Source: Dasypus novemcinctus (Eukaryota; Chordata; Mammalia; Cingulata; Dasypodidae). From it: a stretch of DNA of 64,000 bases. This document shows positions 1-12,080 of this stretch, one piece after another (position 1 is the stretch's first letter; each line of letters begins with the position of its first letter). Below the pieces are notes generated by a model. It was not told where the DNA came from, ran no database searches, and saw only the letters and a list, made by a program, of their open reading frames with translations. The stretch spans positions 71,997,147 through 72,061,146 of the forward strand of contig NC_080694.1 of assembly GCF_030445035.2 (NCBI RefSeq), written 5' to 3'. The translations under genes were made by a program, and so were the position numbers.

Positions 1-235
1 TGTACCCACAGGTGCCCTGGGGAAAGCAGTGGGATGTTGAGCATGAGCTTTGTAGTCTCAGGTGCTGGAGGCAGAGCTGACAGCCAAGGAGCACCAAGGA
101 CTGTGGGAGTGGGTACAGGCTCCTGGAGAAAGCAGTGCCTGCCAAGACCATGGATTTGGACTTACAGTCTCCAAATTGTAAGAAAATAAAGTCCATTATG
201 AGGTATCTGTCATTGCAGCCCTGGCGAACTAAGGT
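1..235 (+). mobile_element. Old MaLR/ERVL-type LTR, 3' part (fossil)
   Basis: The stretch around 150-235 (a gene-tail-like 'gtaagaaaataaa' followed by 'gcagccctggcgaactaa') resembles the 3' end of mammalian apparent LTR (MLT1/MST/THE1) repeats, which end in a gcagccctagcaaactaa-like phrase. The 5' side runs off the window. It is old and diverged, with no coding content. The subfamily cannot be named by eye. Confidence 0.4.
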
Positions 236-615
236 TCTCTAACCTTATAATGTTGCATTGGAGAGGTCCCCTCTGACTCCAGACCAGTAAGCAGCTGTAG
301 ACAGCATGGTCTTCTCTTCAGTTTCCCATGGTGATGAACTTTCCTAGAGACATGGCACTCAGGAGCAATGGGACAGTATCCTAAAATCATCATCATAGTG
401 GCTGTAGGAACTAAGTTAGTTTGAAATGGCTTAAGCATGTGGATGGTGAGGAGGCATGAAAATGGTGAGTGGAGATGATTGTTTAAAAAATGGTCTCCAA
501 GTATTTCTGATTCATGAACAACTTTTTAGCACTTCCACTTCATCACACTGAATGTCTTGTGGAATGTTGAAATATTACGTTTACATTTCAGCTGATGCTG
601 AAAGTAACCAGCAAA
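236..615. other. Unassigned spacer
   Basis: No gene, repeat family or strong motif recognised. It ends at the target site of the L1 tail that follows. Confidence 0.4.
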
Positions 616-632
616 TCTACATGTGCTTCATT

Positions 633-1622
633 TTTTTTATTGACTTTGTAATAATATTACATTAAAAATATATATATATGAGGTCCCATTGAACCCTACC
701 ACCCCCACCCCATCTCTCCCCCCCCAGCAACACTCCCTCCCATCATCATGACACATCCATTGCATTTGGCAAGTACATCTCTGGGCACCCCCGCACCCCA
801 TGGTCAACGGTCCACACCATGGCCCACACTCTCCCCCATTCCATCCAGTGGGCCCTGTGAGGATTTACAATGTCTGGTGATTGCCCCTGAAGCACCATCC
901 AGGGCAGCTCCATGTCCCAAAGACGCCTCCACCTCTCATCTCTTCCTGCCTTTCCCCATACCCATCAGCCATCATGTCCACTTTTCTCAATCCAATGCCA
1001 CCTTTTCTATGTGGACATTGGATTGGTTGTGTCCATTGCACCTCTATGTCAAGAGGAGGCTCAGATTCCACATGGATGCTGGATGCAATCCTCCCACTTT
1101 CAGTTGTAATCACTCTAGACTCCATGGTGTGGTCGTTGTCCTTCTTCAACTCCATCTTAGCTGAGTGTGGTGAGCCCAATAAGTCAGATTGTAGGTGCTG
1201 GAGTCTGTTGAGGCTCAGGACCTGGCTATCACATTGTCAGTCCAGAGATTCAAATCCCCTAGATATATCTTAAACCCCAACACTAACTGCACCTCCAGCA
1301 CATTAGCATGAAAGTCTTATGAAGAGAGATCCCATCTGAGTCCAGATTCATCACACATAAACACCAGTTCCAAAGAGGGGCCATCTGACCTGGTAGTTAA
1401 CCCCATCGGCCATGACCATAACTCCCATGGGTCTCTTTAGCCCTCTAAGGAACCGATATCTGGGGGTTGTATCTGCTTTATCTGTCTCTCAGACTCTGCT
1501 CAGTTGTGCATAAGGGCAATCCTTCTGACAGCCTCCAGACTCTTTTTTAGAGACTCGTAGCCATATAAACTCATTTCTCCTTTCCATTTCCCCCTTACAT
1601 TAGGTCAAACAGCATTTTAAAG
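633..1622 (-). mobile_element. 5'-truncated L1 insertion (3' UTR only)
   Basis: A 17-bp direct repeat (tctacatgtgcttcatt) flanks this block at 616-632 and 1623-1639 and is a clean target-site duplication. The block starts with a T-run (the poly-A tail read backwards) and then matches the first ~1 kb of the L1 3' UTR that also lies at 43,150-44,150. All short frames inside it (for example 748-1164 and 865-1179) recur in the other L1 3' UTR copies and are not genes. The perfect duplication suggests a fairly recent insertion. Confidence 0.88.
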
Positions 1623-1889
1623 TCTACATGTGCTTCATTACGCACATTTGAAAGCAAGCTGCTAGGTCACTAAGTCAGGCAATACTTGAAAGCAGAGGCT
1701 ATGAAAGGGATTGATTCCGTGTTGGAAGAGGGTTTTATTCTATTTTATTTTATTTTTGGTGAAAATTGGTATGCTGTACAAATTTCACCCAACTTCCGGA
1801 AGAAAATGGAGGTACTTCCCTTCATTGAGAGAAAAAGAGAACTAGCTGTGGAGCTTGAGGGCCCCCCTTGAGTCTGAGAAGCCAACGAT

Positions 1890-2350
1890 TGATGCGCCCT
1901 GATGTGGCCAAGCAGCAAGGAGCTGGGGGAGCGCGTGTGCTCTGGCGATGGGGAGGGGACAAAGGAGGCTCCTGTGTGGTCGGAGAGGCCAAGGTGGAGC
2001 AGAGTTGCCATGGCCCCGGAGCCGGGAGACAGGCAGTGTTCGGGGCCGAGTTCCAAGTCTTGGGGACTCAGCCAGGTCCCGGAGGGGCTTGTCTGGGCCC
2101 CGAGAAGGGTTCCTCCGGAAGCAGGGCCTGGCGTCCGGGCTCGTCCTCTCTCGGGTCCCACGTGCTGCCTTCGGTCTGAGGAGAGGCTTGGAGCTCAGCT
2201 GGAGGAGCCCTCACAGCGGGAGCCTTCAGCAGAGCCCCCCAGGGACCCTGCCCCGCCCCTTCCTCCAGCTCATAAAAGCCTCCTGCAGCAGGCGCCAGGA
2301 GCCTGGGTGGAGTCTCGTTTTGGCAGCGTTTTCTATCACAAGTAGGTGAG
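1890..2350 (+). promoter_or_regulatory. GC-rich TATA-bearing promoter-like block
   Basis: The block is clearly more GC-rich than its surroundings. It holds an Sp1-type box (ccccgcccct, 2251-2260), a TATA-like cataaaag at 2271-2278 and, about 70 bases further, a good splice-donor match (AG|GTGAGC, GT at 2346). That order (Sp1, TATA, short first exon, donor) looks like a promoter. I cannot identify a gene; several overlapping frames are open only because of base composition. It could equally be the promoter part of an unrecognised solo LTR. Confidence 0.3.
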
Positions 2351-3462
2351 CAAGCATGTTTAACTGTTTGGCTGTGGTTCCATTGCTCTGAGAGAGACAC
2401 TTTCCTGTGCTTGGTCTTTGGAGGAGAGACTAAGGGTGGGAGCAGAGAGTAAGGGCCCATGGGCTCTGGGGAGGGGCCTCGAGCTGTTCTCGGTGGTGGA
2501 GCGGGCTGAGTGCCTGTGAACCGGGGCTTCCTTATCTGCAGGTAATTTTACTGTTTCGATGATTCTCTATTAAATAAAGGACAGGCTATTTCATTATATG
2601 AAAAGGAAGAGACTAAAATGCCACTTGACTGCAGAGCATTGTGTCAGAAACACAGTTTGTGTGCCTTTCTAACAGGAAGGTCTTCTTGTGGTCTAGTATT
2701 CTTGATGTCAGCAATTATTTAGTGCCCCTGCTTGTTCATTGTACATGTTTGCTGTGTGATTTCAGTTACAAGTAAGGCATTGCATGATATACTTTGAAAC
2801 CCTTATGTTTTGGAGAATCTGTATTTCCAAGATCCCTTTTTTGAGAACACTCTTTAATAACAGGCACTGGCTCCTTTAGAAGGAAGAGAAAAAGTCCCAG
2901 TGGGGAACCTGGGAGAAAAGATTTCTTAAAACTTTTCTGGATGCCTTTCCTTAGGGTTCATCCTGGCCATTCTGGAGATCTTACATGATGGGTCCCTGAA
3001 AACATCTTTTTCTTGTACTATATTTAATTTCCTGGTCTTGGGTAGGGGAAGAAGGGACAGTTTCCCTGTACTTGTATGAAATTATCTGTACTAAATATGA
3101 GGAATTCTGACCCATAGATTACACTGTGTGAAAGCAAATGCTTTGTCTATGAGAGGCAGCCATTATCTATATAGGATGATTTTAGTACCACCAGGTATAT
3201 GTGGTTCCAGATTTGGAGACAGAATTTTTTTACTCTTAGGTTTGGCACTTGTTCACTGTGCCCTTTTTAAAATCAGTTATTTGCTGTAACTTAGTTTCTA
3301 CAACTCTAGCTCATGATTACTATGAGAAGAAAAACAATATGTTAGGTATGAATGTTTTTTGAAAGTTATACAGCATCGTGAATATGTAAGGAAGGGGAGA
3401 AATCCCTTTTTTTTTTTCATGGAAAATTCTGCTGTAGTGCTTGATATTCCAACAGTAGTAAT
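2351..3462. other. Unassigned spacer
   Basis: AT-rich sequence with no recognisable gene or repeat. It follows the promoter-like block and precedes the LTR at 3463. Confidence 0.4.
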
Positions 3463-3941
3463 CTGATGTGGGCTATGGGTTGGAGGCTCTTTGTCTCTTC
3501 AGAGATGACCTAAGCTGTCTGACTTGTGGGTGTGAGATGATAAGAGGCTGCAGTCCTGCCCTTAGTGACCATGGCAATGACTCCAGTCCCAGGAAACAGT
3601 TCAACAAAGCAAGGTCTATAAACTTTAAGTATTCGGGGGAAATGCAAACAAAATATACTAAAAGCTTATCTAGAATGTATGAAGTCCATGCTAAAAGCTG
3701 ACCTAAGATGTGGAAGATATATATGCTAATTCAAGCCTATTGAGAATTAAAACAAAGGGACCATGTAACCTTTCCTCTCTGTATAAAAGAAACTCAAAAG
3801 TCTTGTTTGGGTCTTGGGGTAGGATTGAAACAGAAAGCTCCCGAGTCCGGCCGGCCATCAATAAACCATTTTTCCTTCTCAAAATCATTTCTGAGTCCTG
3901 GCCTCTCTATACGCAAGTAATTGAAACTCTCTCAAATTCTA
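3463..3941 (+). mobile_element. Class I (ERV1-type) LTR fossil
   Basis: The block starts with TG and ends with CA (ctctctcaaattctaca). In order it contains a TATA-like tataaaaga near 3781, a poly-A signal (aataaacc) near 3860 and a U5-like pyrimidine-rich end. It is followed after a few bases by ttttggtgaccacaaaggga, placed where a primer-binding site would lie. This layout is typical of gammaretrovirus-like LTRs. I could not find a matching second LTR downstream. Confidence 0.55.
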
Positions 3942-4324
3942 CAAAATTTTTGGTGACCACAAAGGGACTGCAAATGAAGGCCAGAGATGGTAGCATTCTG
4001 CTGCCCCTTCCAAGTCCCTGAGGAAGCTGGGAGGACTCGGGTGAACCCCAAATCTGGGCACCCCTGGATTAAATTTAATCCAGAAAAGATATAGGCTCTG
4101 CTGGAATCTTCCCAACGAAAATTGGGGGCAATGGAAGGTCTGAAGAGAAGGATTCTGGGAAAGGAAAAGAACTCTGAACATGGAATTTAAAACTCTCCGA
4201 GTGAGCAGTCTGGAAAGCCCTAACTTTAAATGCTAGGAAGGGGAGGCTGATCACCTCCCGAGAGAACCCTAGTAGCCCCAGAAAATTGGGGGTAAGCTGT
4301 TCTCTCTAAGTCTGGAAAAAGGAG

Positions 4325-4610
4325 AGAAACCAGGAGAAAGCCCTGGTGTTTTGGGTTTGTCTAACTGCATGTTAGAATCTTGTACTTGTCTCACATCCAC
4401 TGAAGGAGTGGAGGCTTAATTTTAATAAGAAGGGCTATTTATAGGTTCGAGTCCTAATGTCCTGGAGAAAAACTGGGAAAAAGCCCTGGTGTTTTGAGTT
4501 TGTCTAACTGCATGTTAGAATCTGGTACTGGTCTTATATCCACTAAAGGAGTGGAGGTTTGATTATAATAGGAAGGGCTGTTTCTAGGTTCAAGTACTAA
4601 CATCCTGGAA
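4325..4610 (+). repeat. Tandem duplication, 143-bp unit, two copies
   Basis: Copy 1 (about 4325-4467) and copy 2 (about 4468-4610) share long blocks such as 'agccctggtgtttt' and 'gtctaactgcatgttagaat' in the same order, offset by 143 bases, with roughly 10-15% difference. The pair lies inside the ERV1-type internal region. Confidence 0.8.
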
Positions 4611-6516
4611 ATTGGTCTGGATTAAAAAAAAAAAACTTGGTTACAGGAAATCGATCAGCTTTTCTAGTGAAGCTTGGTCTGGGTATAAAGTTAAAAAGTG
4701 AAAAAGGTCTAGCTGAAATCTTTTGTTATGGTGCTAAATTGTGAATGAATTCACTTTATACCAAATGTTAAGTGTTCTAAGGTTTGTGATGGCTGTGGGG
4801 GCAGCTATGCTGAAAATATATATATAGAACTTGCAGGTCAGATTAGTGACCTTTGTGCTTCTGGCTGTGTCAGCTCAATGCTAGTGTTGGAGTTGTGTGG
4901 TTATGTAAAGTAGAATTCAGTTGAGCTGGGACCCTCCCTTGCCATTGGCAAGGGGGTGAAATGATTATGGGGCAAAAGTGAGGAGTCTGGATGTTTTCCA
5001 AGTCTAGATGTTTGTGCATGCTCTGCTCTCTTGTCTCTGGTCCGCCCCTTTGCCGGGGCTTGGAGGCCATCTGTGTCCACACCACGCACCCAAGTTTGTT
5101 GGGGCTGCCCCAGTCAGGGAGGCTGGGTCCCCTGGAGAGTTGCTGAATTTGGGTAGGTTCTGTCTGCCCATTTTGGCAGAAAGCTGGAAAGGGGGGCGGC
5201 TTGCCCCTTTCCAGTGAGTCCACACCTTCTATTCATAAGTCGCATTCCTATTTGATTGTTGTGCACCGGACTGCCTGGAAAGCGGGGAAGTGAAGGGGGT
5301 AAAAAGCAGAATCAAAATAAATGCAGTAAAAATTCCTTCCCTAGGATGTCAAGGCCAAAATCTATCTCTCTCTAAGACTGTAGAAATACTTTAGAATGTT
5401 TTAAAAATGTTAAATTGTCTGAAGAAAAGAGACTAGGGCTTGAAACAATAGACTGCTAATCACTGATAGCCTTTTCAATGGTCTGGCTGGGAACTTCAGG
5501 GTTGTGAAACTACAGAGGAAGAAAAAAAAAGGAAGGAAATGCCACTTTAAAATCTATGTTTGACTTTTGTCAGTTGCTGGCGCCTAAGAATTCATGGTAA
5601 AAAGGTAGTTTAAAATGAATCTTTAAATGCCAATACTCTCTTGCTGGCGAATTAAATGCATAACTTGCAGATGAGAATTTGTTCCATTACCAAGAAAAGG
5701 CAGGACTTCAAAGAATTGTTACTAATAAAATTCTTGTAGCTTAATTAATAAAGGTATCCAATTCACCTTAAGGTTAAAAAAATTAATAAAAACTGTAACT
5801 GAGTTAAGATCATTTATAAATGCATTTATATTATAAAACAGCAAAAAGATGATAACAAATTATAGCTGGGTGAATTTAGCCTGAAACTATTATTTAAGTG
5901 TAAATTCTAAACTAACCTTTCCTTTGTTTATGGTTACTTCAAGCTTCACCTCACCCCTTGCCTTTGCCTATGGTTATTTCATAATAGCTTCTGCCCCTAC
6001 AGTCCAGAGAAAAGCTGGGGCATCTCTGTCTCCTGTCCTGGTATTAGTAACCCTTTCTCTCATGAATTCAAGTGCAAACTAAATAAATTGCTGCCTGGTG
6101 GAATATTAGCCCTTTGGTTTAAATGATCACTGGAGTTTTATTATCTCCAAGGACTGGGGGGAATAAAGGAAGTCTCCTGCTTTAATTGTCAGTGTTCCTA
6201 AGAGTGGCAGTTCATGAAAGAATCCAGTCTGTCTCTCTGAAGCTTCAAGAATTAATCTTGTTGCCTATCAAAATTCTGCTAAATTCAAAGTAAAATATAA
6301 ATTTCTGAAAAAAAAGAGAATTGTGTTGGAGCATTGAGAACATTTTAGTTACAAGCCATTAATTAAGAAAGAAAATTCTTGCATGAAACTGCATGGTCAT
6401 AGTGTAAAACTGCACAGTCATAGTGCAAATTAAGAAAAGTTTCAGGAGTCTTTGAAATGTTTTGCAGTCACACTTATTTTGTGAAAAATGGAAGTTTTAA
6501 GTAGCTCAAGTTATGT

Positions 6517-6850
6517 TTTTGTGTCAAACTATTCATGTCTGCCTATTTGCTCAAATTGTTGAGGTTAAATATGTAGTTATATAAGTAATATATATTTCTG
6601 GACCCCAAATTAAGCTAAACAGTATATAAAATGCAAATTATATGTAACATCAATGAGTTGTTTCTGTGTCTAACTCTTCGTGTCTGCCCATTTGCTCAGT
6701 GTATGTCTTCATACATCAGAATGATAATATCAAATTAACAAATGAAAATTCTTAAAAGAGCTATATTCAAATTGTTAAAAGTAAATATGCAATTATATGT
6801 GAATAAATATTCTTGGAACCCAAATTAGACTAAGCAGAATGAAAAAGTCA
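6517..6850 (+). repeat. Imperfect direct duplication (~145-190 bp units)
   Basis: The phrases 'aactattcatgtctgcc' (about 6527) and 'aactcttcgtgtctgccc' (about 6671) start two copies. Both continue into a shared 'aaattgtt...aaatatg.agttatat' block and a 'ctgga.cccaaatta' block. The second copy carries an extra ~50 bases. The pair is old and diverged. Confidence 0.5.
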
Positions 6851-7059
6851 TATAAAAATCTGATTATAGGAACTATTGGGAAAGGGCCTCCTCTTTGCAA
6901 GAGCTTTGAGGAGAAGACTAGGTGTGGCAAATTAAACCTATCTACTAAGCTAAGGAATTAAGAAACAGTTTGTCCTGTAATTTCCCAGTTTAAATCTTTT
7001 GTCAGCCATAAAATGTAAAAAACAAAGATTAGTTTAGTTTTCACATAAGGGAAGGAAGT

Positions 7060-7505
7060 ATTGATTAATGTAACCTGGCAGCCTACTGCCTCAGTCTCCC
7101 ATTCCGGGGGTTAAACAGCAACAAAGGAAACCAGTTTAAGCCAGTCCTATAGGCAATAAAAGAATGCCCAAGAAAGAGCTATGTCAATACCAATTCAGAA
7201 CTAAATTCCATTCCTTATTTGACAAAGGGGAGCAGGTGAAAACTAAAATGGTTGGAATGTGATAGAGGAAGTAGTTAAGTCACAAACTTTTGCCCAGGAA
7301 AGTTAGATATTCTCAGATTAGCTGTAACTTCTGAAGTATCCAATTTATAGAGAAACAGAAGAGCTTGTGTGCTAGGCTTAAGGGTATAAATTGTGTCATT
7401 TTTCTTTGTTAGGGAGCCAGCCATATCTAGTTCTGTGCTCTTTCTTGCAAGATTGAGAATAATTTATTTTCTTCTCCACAATCAAGTGAGCCTTATTTTC
7501 TTCCA
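7060..7505 (+). mobile_element. Possible second, different LTR (fossil)
   Basis: The end of this block has LTR-like order: a TATA-like tataaatt near 7385, then a pyrimidine-rich stretch with aataatttattttc near 7450 and a U5-like tail ending near 7505. It does not match the LTR at 3463-3941, so it would belong to another element. No paired copy or target duplication was found. Confidence 0.28.
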
Positions 7506-8675
7506 GAAGATTTCTTTCCAACAAAATAAAAGCAATTAGTGGCTCTATTGACAAATTTCAGTAAGTAAAGGAAAGTCCATAAAAGCTATGGAGAGATCTT
7601 TCCTGGATTATGATTCAATTAGTTTTGACTAGTTAAATGTTGAGATTACAGTCCACACTAACTCAGGAAAGTTTGGGTGACTTCTTCAAATCATGCTAGC
7701 GCTTCTGTTGTTCTCCTTTAAAGTAATTATTATGGCTTTTTAAATTTGTAAGCCCCAATAGATATACTCCTGAAGGTTTGGTCAAATTGTTTTGTTTAGC
7801 ATTTTATCTCTAGCACATAATACCATGTCAGGCAAAGAGAAGAGCCTCAAAATATATTTGTTGAATAAAATGGGCAGTAAGGGCTAGTCTAGTGGGTAGG
7901 TCTAATTTCATCCTCTAAAATAAAAGAAAAGGTTTAAAAAACAAAAGAAAAAAAGAAAAGAAAGACACAATAATGCCTGGGAGTGGGGGAAGATGGATTG
8001 GAGAACAGATTGTGGGGATTCTTCTGTTGGTGGAATGAAAGTCAAAATAGAGAAGTACTTTGGTTTTGGTAATGTGAAGTACTATTTTAAGGGAATTTAA
8101 ACTTTTCTTTCACATGTCCTCTCCACTCCCTGAACACATGTACACAGAGGGCATTGAAAAGAAATGTACAAATTAACTTCCTTCCCAATTTGGAATTCAA
8201 TCTGTATTTTTTAACAGATCAGGGCAATCAATGAAGTCTATTGTTTGAATGAATACAGAAAAACTTATGCACATTCATTATTAAATTCATGTTTTATTTA
8301 TCTCTCTGGATGTTATAATATGCTTCAAGCCATAAAATTACTTTTTCAAAATCCCTACAACCATTTTAATTTTATCAAGCATTTTTATTAGCTATCTTTA
8401 ACTAAACTCTAGATTAGTATCCAATAAGAACACAAACATGGACATTTTAATTAATTTATAGCAGGGCCAGGAAATAACCATACTGGGAATCAATTGTGTA
8501 AATAAATAGATTCAAATTAAAAGAATTTATGTTTAGGTAAAATAGATTTAACTATCAATACACTGTAGGAATAGCACATTCCAATACCAGTCAGGAATGC
8601 AAGCCATAAAAGTTTGTAACTAGTTAAAATAGTCTGATTTAATGAAACTAAATTGTATTAAAAACTAGTGAATTA
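7506..8675. other. AT-rich spacer with an L2-like scrap
   Basis: No gene is seen. Around 7795-7878, 'agcacataataccatgtcaggca' followed by 'atatttgttgaataaa' resembles the 3' end of L2/MIR3 elements. There is an A-rich low-complexity run at 7919-7966. The rest is unassigned. Confidence 0.4.
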
Positions 8676-8845
8676 TTTTTTTAGGTGGTACTGGGGATTG
8701 AACTCAGGATCTCATCCTTGGGAAGCAGGTGCTCAACCACTGAGCTACAGCCACTCCCCAAAAAGAGTAGTTTTTTGTTCATTTATTTGTTTTTAAGAAG
8801 CACCTTATAAAGTGTTCAACCACTTGGGCTACATCTGCTCCCTAA
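8676..8845 (-). mobile_element. Old DAS-type dimeric tRNA-derived SINE
   Basis: Read on the minus strand, the unit at 8676-8763 carries a tRNA-like B-box region (ggttcaatcc-type, here gattgaactc on +) and a 'gctcagtggttgagca'-type A-box region. A second, more diverged unit ends near 8845 with 'gggctacatctgctccct'. The same two-unit layout occurs at 25,185-25,372. DAS-SINE families derived from a tRNA are known from armadillos. Confidence 0.62.
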
Positions 8846-8959
8846 TTAAATATTTTTAAAGAGAATTCAGTTGTCATCAGTAAAGGGAAATTAAATTTTG
8901 TCTTGCAGCGGAAAGTATACTAGTTTTGGGGGAAGCTAAGGCTTTTTCTACCTGCTTGC

Positions 8960-9066
8960 TGTATAACTTCTGCCAGACACTTTTTCCTGCTGAGATGCAG
9001 TGTTTTCATCTGGAAAAGTAGAATAATATTATTAATTGCCTCATCTGATTGATGTAACAAGTAAAG
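8960..9066 (+). mobile_element. MIR fragment
   Basis: 'gtgttttcatctggaaaagtagaataatattattaattgcctcat' follows the MIR core pattern (cctcatctgtaaaatgggataataatagtacctac). It is an old SINE shared by all mammals. Match recognised by eye only. Confidence 0.5.
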
Positions 9067-9289
9067 GAGGTGCTGCAGGGAAGTGATCAGAGAGGATCGG
9101 TGCCTTCTTCTACACAGCAGTTAACATTATTTGGCCACCATGAAGACATGGAGTCCTGCATTAGCCGAACGACTCCTGGATTTTCAAGATGAATGACCTG
9201 AACCAGTGGTCTCTAATATTATTTGTATGAGTATGTTAAAATACAGAGAATCTGATTCAGAGTTCAGGACATCTAATTCAGTATGTGTG

Positions 9290-9620
9290 TCACTAAAATT
9301 TATCATAGCAAAAATAAATAAGTAAAACAATATAAATATCCACCAGTAAGGGTGGGATATATGAAAAGTTTGCTATAATCATAGAAAATGTTGTATATAA
9401 CTCAAAAATCATGTATCAGGAGAATATCACTATGGGAAATGATCATAATATGGAGCTAAAGGAAAAGGCCAGAAGTATTACATACATTCTAATTCTCATT
9501 TTAAATGTGTACACATGGAAATTGCATAGAAAAGCATACACCAAAATACCAGTAGAGATTTTCACTGGTGGGTATATTAAGGATTGTAAATATTTTTCTT
9601 TTCTTTTCTTTATTTTCTAA
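9290..9620 (+). mobile_element. Ancient L1 (L1M-type) fragment
   Basis: The phrases 'aaatatccaccagtaag', 'ggtgggatatatgaa' and 'tatggagctaaaggaaaaggc' follow the layout of the ORF2-end/3' UTR part of old mammalian L1 elements. A MER5-like scrap may precede it at 9197-9275. The open frame at 9411-9620 is part of this repeat. Confidence 0.4.
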
Positions 9621-10524
9621 TTAATCTAAAACATACACATTTCTTTTCATTAGAAAATGTAAAGCAAATGCAATGCAGTTGGAAAATATCATTTAAATGT
9701 GAACCCACCATATCTTTTAAAACAGCTCCACTCTAACGCACTTTACAGTCTGAAAAAGACAACTCTCCTGGAATTTTGACTTTTCAATCAATTTAGGAAT
9801 TGGAGAAATCCCTTCTAAAAATGAACTGATGATTTATGTACAAACTCAAAAATATACTTAATTATCAAGATAGTTGAGCTGTTAAGTTCATAATACTCTT
9901 TTTTGGCCCAATTATCATTGACGCTGATGACTTAGAAGCTTAGTAGGTAGTTTGGTGATAATACTGATGAGTTGTTACTGAAGTAAAGTGTCTAGGAGAC
10001 AGTAAAGTAAAGTGTCTGGATGCAGAGACAGGCTGTCCCCACAGTCCTCATAGGGCAGAGAGGTGTTTAAGAAAACCTGGAACTCTCAGAGTTATTAATA
10101 TGAGCAAGAGGAAGAACTCCAGAGGAATACATGACTAACTCCCCATTTACAAAGTCCAGTATTGCACATATCTGTTTTACATAAGAGTGGGAACGATAGG
10201 CAGGGAGACAGGTCGAACAAGAGAGAAACAGAGAGAAAGAAGGAAGAAGGAAAGGAAAAAGGCAGAGAGAAGGTTGATGTTTTCAAAGCACATGCTCCAG
10301 TATATATATCTGAAGACCAAAATAAAGCAGAGGTTTTAAACAAGGTTGACAATTAGTAGGAGCACATGCTTTCTCTATGGCTCCTTAATTCCTGGTTGAA
10401 ATTGATGGAAAGCAGGTCACTCTTTTTCTCTGCATGAGATTTACCATGCAGAGCAGCCTTCGATAATAGTTAAGAACTGAAATAGAAGATGCGACCTGCT
10501 TGCCATTCTAGGTTGGAAATATAG
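9621..10524. other. Spacer with purine-rich low-complexity tract
   Basis: No gene. A GAAA/GAGA purine-rich run lies at about 10,195-10,275 and creates open frames on both strands that I treat as artefacts. Confidence 0.5.
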
Positions 10525-10690
10525 CTAATATGTGGTTGGACTAACCGGGTCTGTCCCCCTATCCAGAGTTTACTAGCTGTGTGATCTTTGACATGTTACA
10601 AAATCTTTCTGAGCTTTAAGAGCATTGTCTGCAAAATGAGGACAATAACATCCATTCTGAACAGCTGAGAGTATGGAAAGTCAAAAAGTA
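10525..10690 (+). mobile_element. MIR fragment
   Basis: It includes 'tagctgtgtgatctttgaca', 'tttctgagctttaagagcat' and 'tgcaaaatgaggacaata', in the order of the MIR core (tagctgtgtgaccttgggca, tctctgagcctcagttt, tgtaaaatggggata). Confidence 0.6.
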
Positions 10691-11289
10691 CATGCTGCGT
10701 CTTACTGCAACACATCGAATCTGGAAAACTAATCTGTCTGCCTCAGTCTAACGGATTCTCTGGTCTTAGAAGCTGTCATAATCTGGGAGCCTTGCCTGTC
10801 ACCTGTCTCTCCTGGCCTGGTATACACACTATAAAGGGGTTTGTGTCAGGAAACCATAACCAGTTACCTCCTCATTTTGTCTACCCAATAAAAAACAATA
10901 GAGTCACTGTCTGGTACCTCTTCTTTTCCACATGGCCTCTACAAATCCATAACTAATAAAATATAAAGTATTAAATGGTTTATCAGCCTTAAAAGATGGA
11001 AGGAGGGAGCCAGGGCAGCTCTAAAGAAGCTAATGAAGCCCTAAGCCTCTTCTACAAACTATTCATCAGCAACCATCACATTTCAAGAAAACATGGGTGG
11101 ACCCAACCAGTCTTTATCAACAGAAAATTCTCAGAGAGTATGGTGCCCTTTGATGGTTTTATCTAATTTATAATTACCTGAGCTGTATATTTTATTGATA
11201 TTTGATCTACAGTTGAAGCACTGGGTGGATCTCCATGTGTGTTGGCTGATAGTTGCATGATTTGCCTGAAGGTGCTATACTTCTGCTTT
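10691..11289. other. Unassigned spacer
   Basis: No gene or recognised repeat. Confidence 0.4.
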
Positions 11290-12080
11290 GGAACTTTTTT
11301 AAAATATATTTTTATGTATTTCTTAAAACATTTGATTACATAAATGTTACATGAAAAATAAGGGGAACTCCCATTTGCCAGGTTCCATACCCACTGCACA
11401 TTTTCCCACATTAACAATATCTTTCATAAGTGTCGTATATTTGTTACAATTGAACACATTTTGGAGCTTTGCCACTAAGCATGGATTATAGTTTACATTG
11501 TAGTTTACACTCTCTCCTGCACAATTTTGTAAGTTATGACCTTACATAATGGCCTATATCTTTCATTGCAATGCCATTCAGGACAATTCCAAGTCCCCAA
11601 AATGCCTCCATATTACACTTATTTTTCCCTCTCTCTCCCCTCAGAAATTCCAGTAACCACTGCCTCCACATCAATGGTAACAGTACTTCCATTTCTAGAA
11701 TGACAATAATTCTATAGTAGACTAGACTAAGTCCACTGTAGTCCATTCTTCATTCCCCAATCCTGAGGATTCTGGCATGTTGAAGCCCATCCACCTCTAA
11801 TTGAGAGGTGGCTTAGAGCCCATGGGGCAGATGGATGGCTTGCAGTTGCAGATTCTCTCGTTTTTGTGATGGAGGCTGTCCATCATCATCATCTTTTTAG
11901 TTATCCTGGGTGAGTCCAGTGAACTGGAGTGCATGTGTTGCAACTCTGTTGAGATTCAGGGCCAAACTGGCACATGGAAACCCCAAAGATTTAAGTCTCT
12001 TGGACATATACCTGTCAAATGTAGTGCTAACTATAGAAGGAGCAGAAGAGACATGTGTAAGGAAGCCACAACTGAGTTCT
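11290..12080 (-). mobile_element. Diverged L1 3' UTR, 5'-truncated
   Basis: Starting from the T-rich end near 11,300, it matches in reverse the L1 3' UTR seen in sense at about 22,200-22,980 and 54,900-55,690 (for example the 'agtttacattgtagtttacactctctcctgc' region and the 'ccctctctctcccctcagaaattcc' region, each quoted only in part). It reaches to within ~50 bases of the presumed splice acceptor of the OR5V1-like coding exon. Confidence 0.68.

Larger units (their letters stand above)
3942..7059 (+). mobile_element. Decayed ERV1-type internal region (fossil)
   Basis: This follows the LTR and its primer-site-like sequence. The first ~1.3 kb reads like a long retroviral leader. No Gag, Pol or Env domain is recognisable in any frame, so the element is heavily broken. 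It includes a 143-bp tandem pair (4325-4610) and a second diverged duplication (about 6517-6850). Assignment rests on position next to the LTR more than on internal similarity. Confidence 0.38.

Noticed and set aside
748-1273. Open frames of 104-138 codons recurring at 20.3-20.8 and 43.3-43.7 kb
   Set aside because: They look conserved because the L1 3' UTR is repeated, not because they code; the frame is not preserved consistently among copies.
1868-2460. Five overlapping frames of 100-147 codons
   Set aside because: High GC content leaves several frames open at once; none has a domain or a clear start context.
10095-10356. Overlapping frames on both strands near 10.1-10.35 kb
   Set aside because: They are produced by a purine-rich low-complexity tract.
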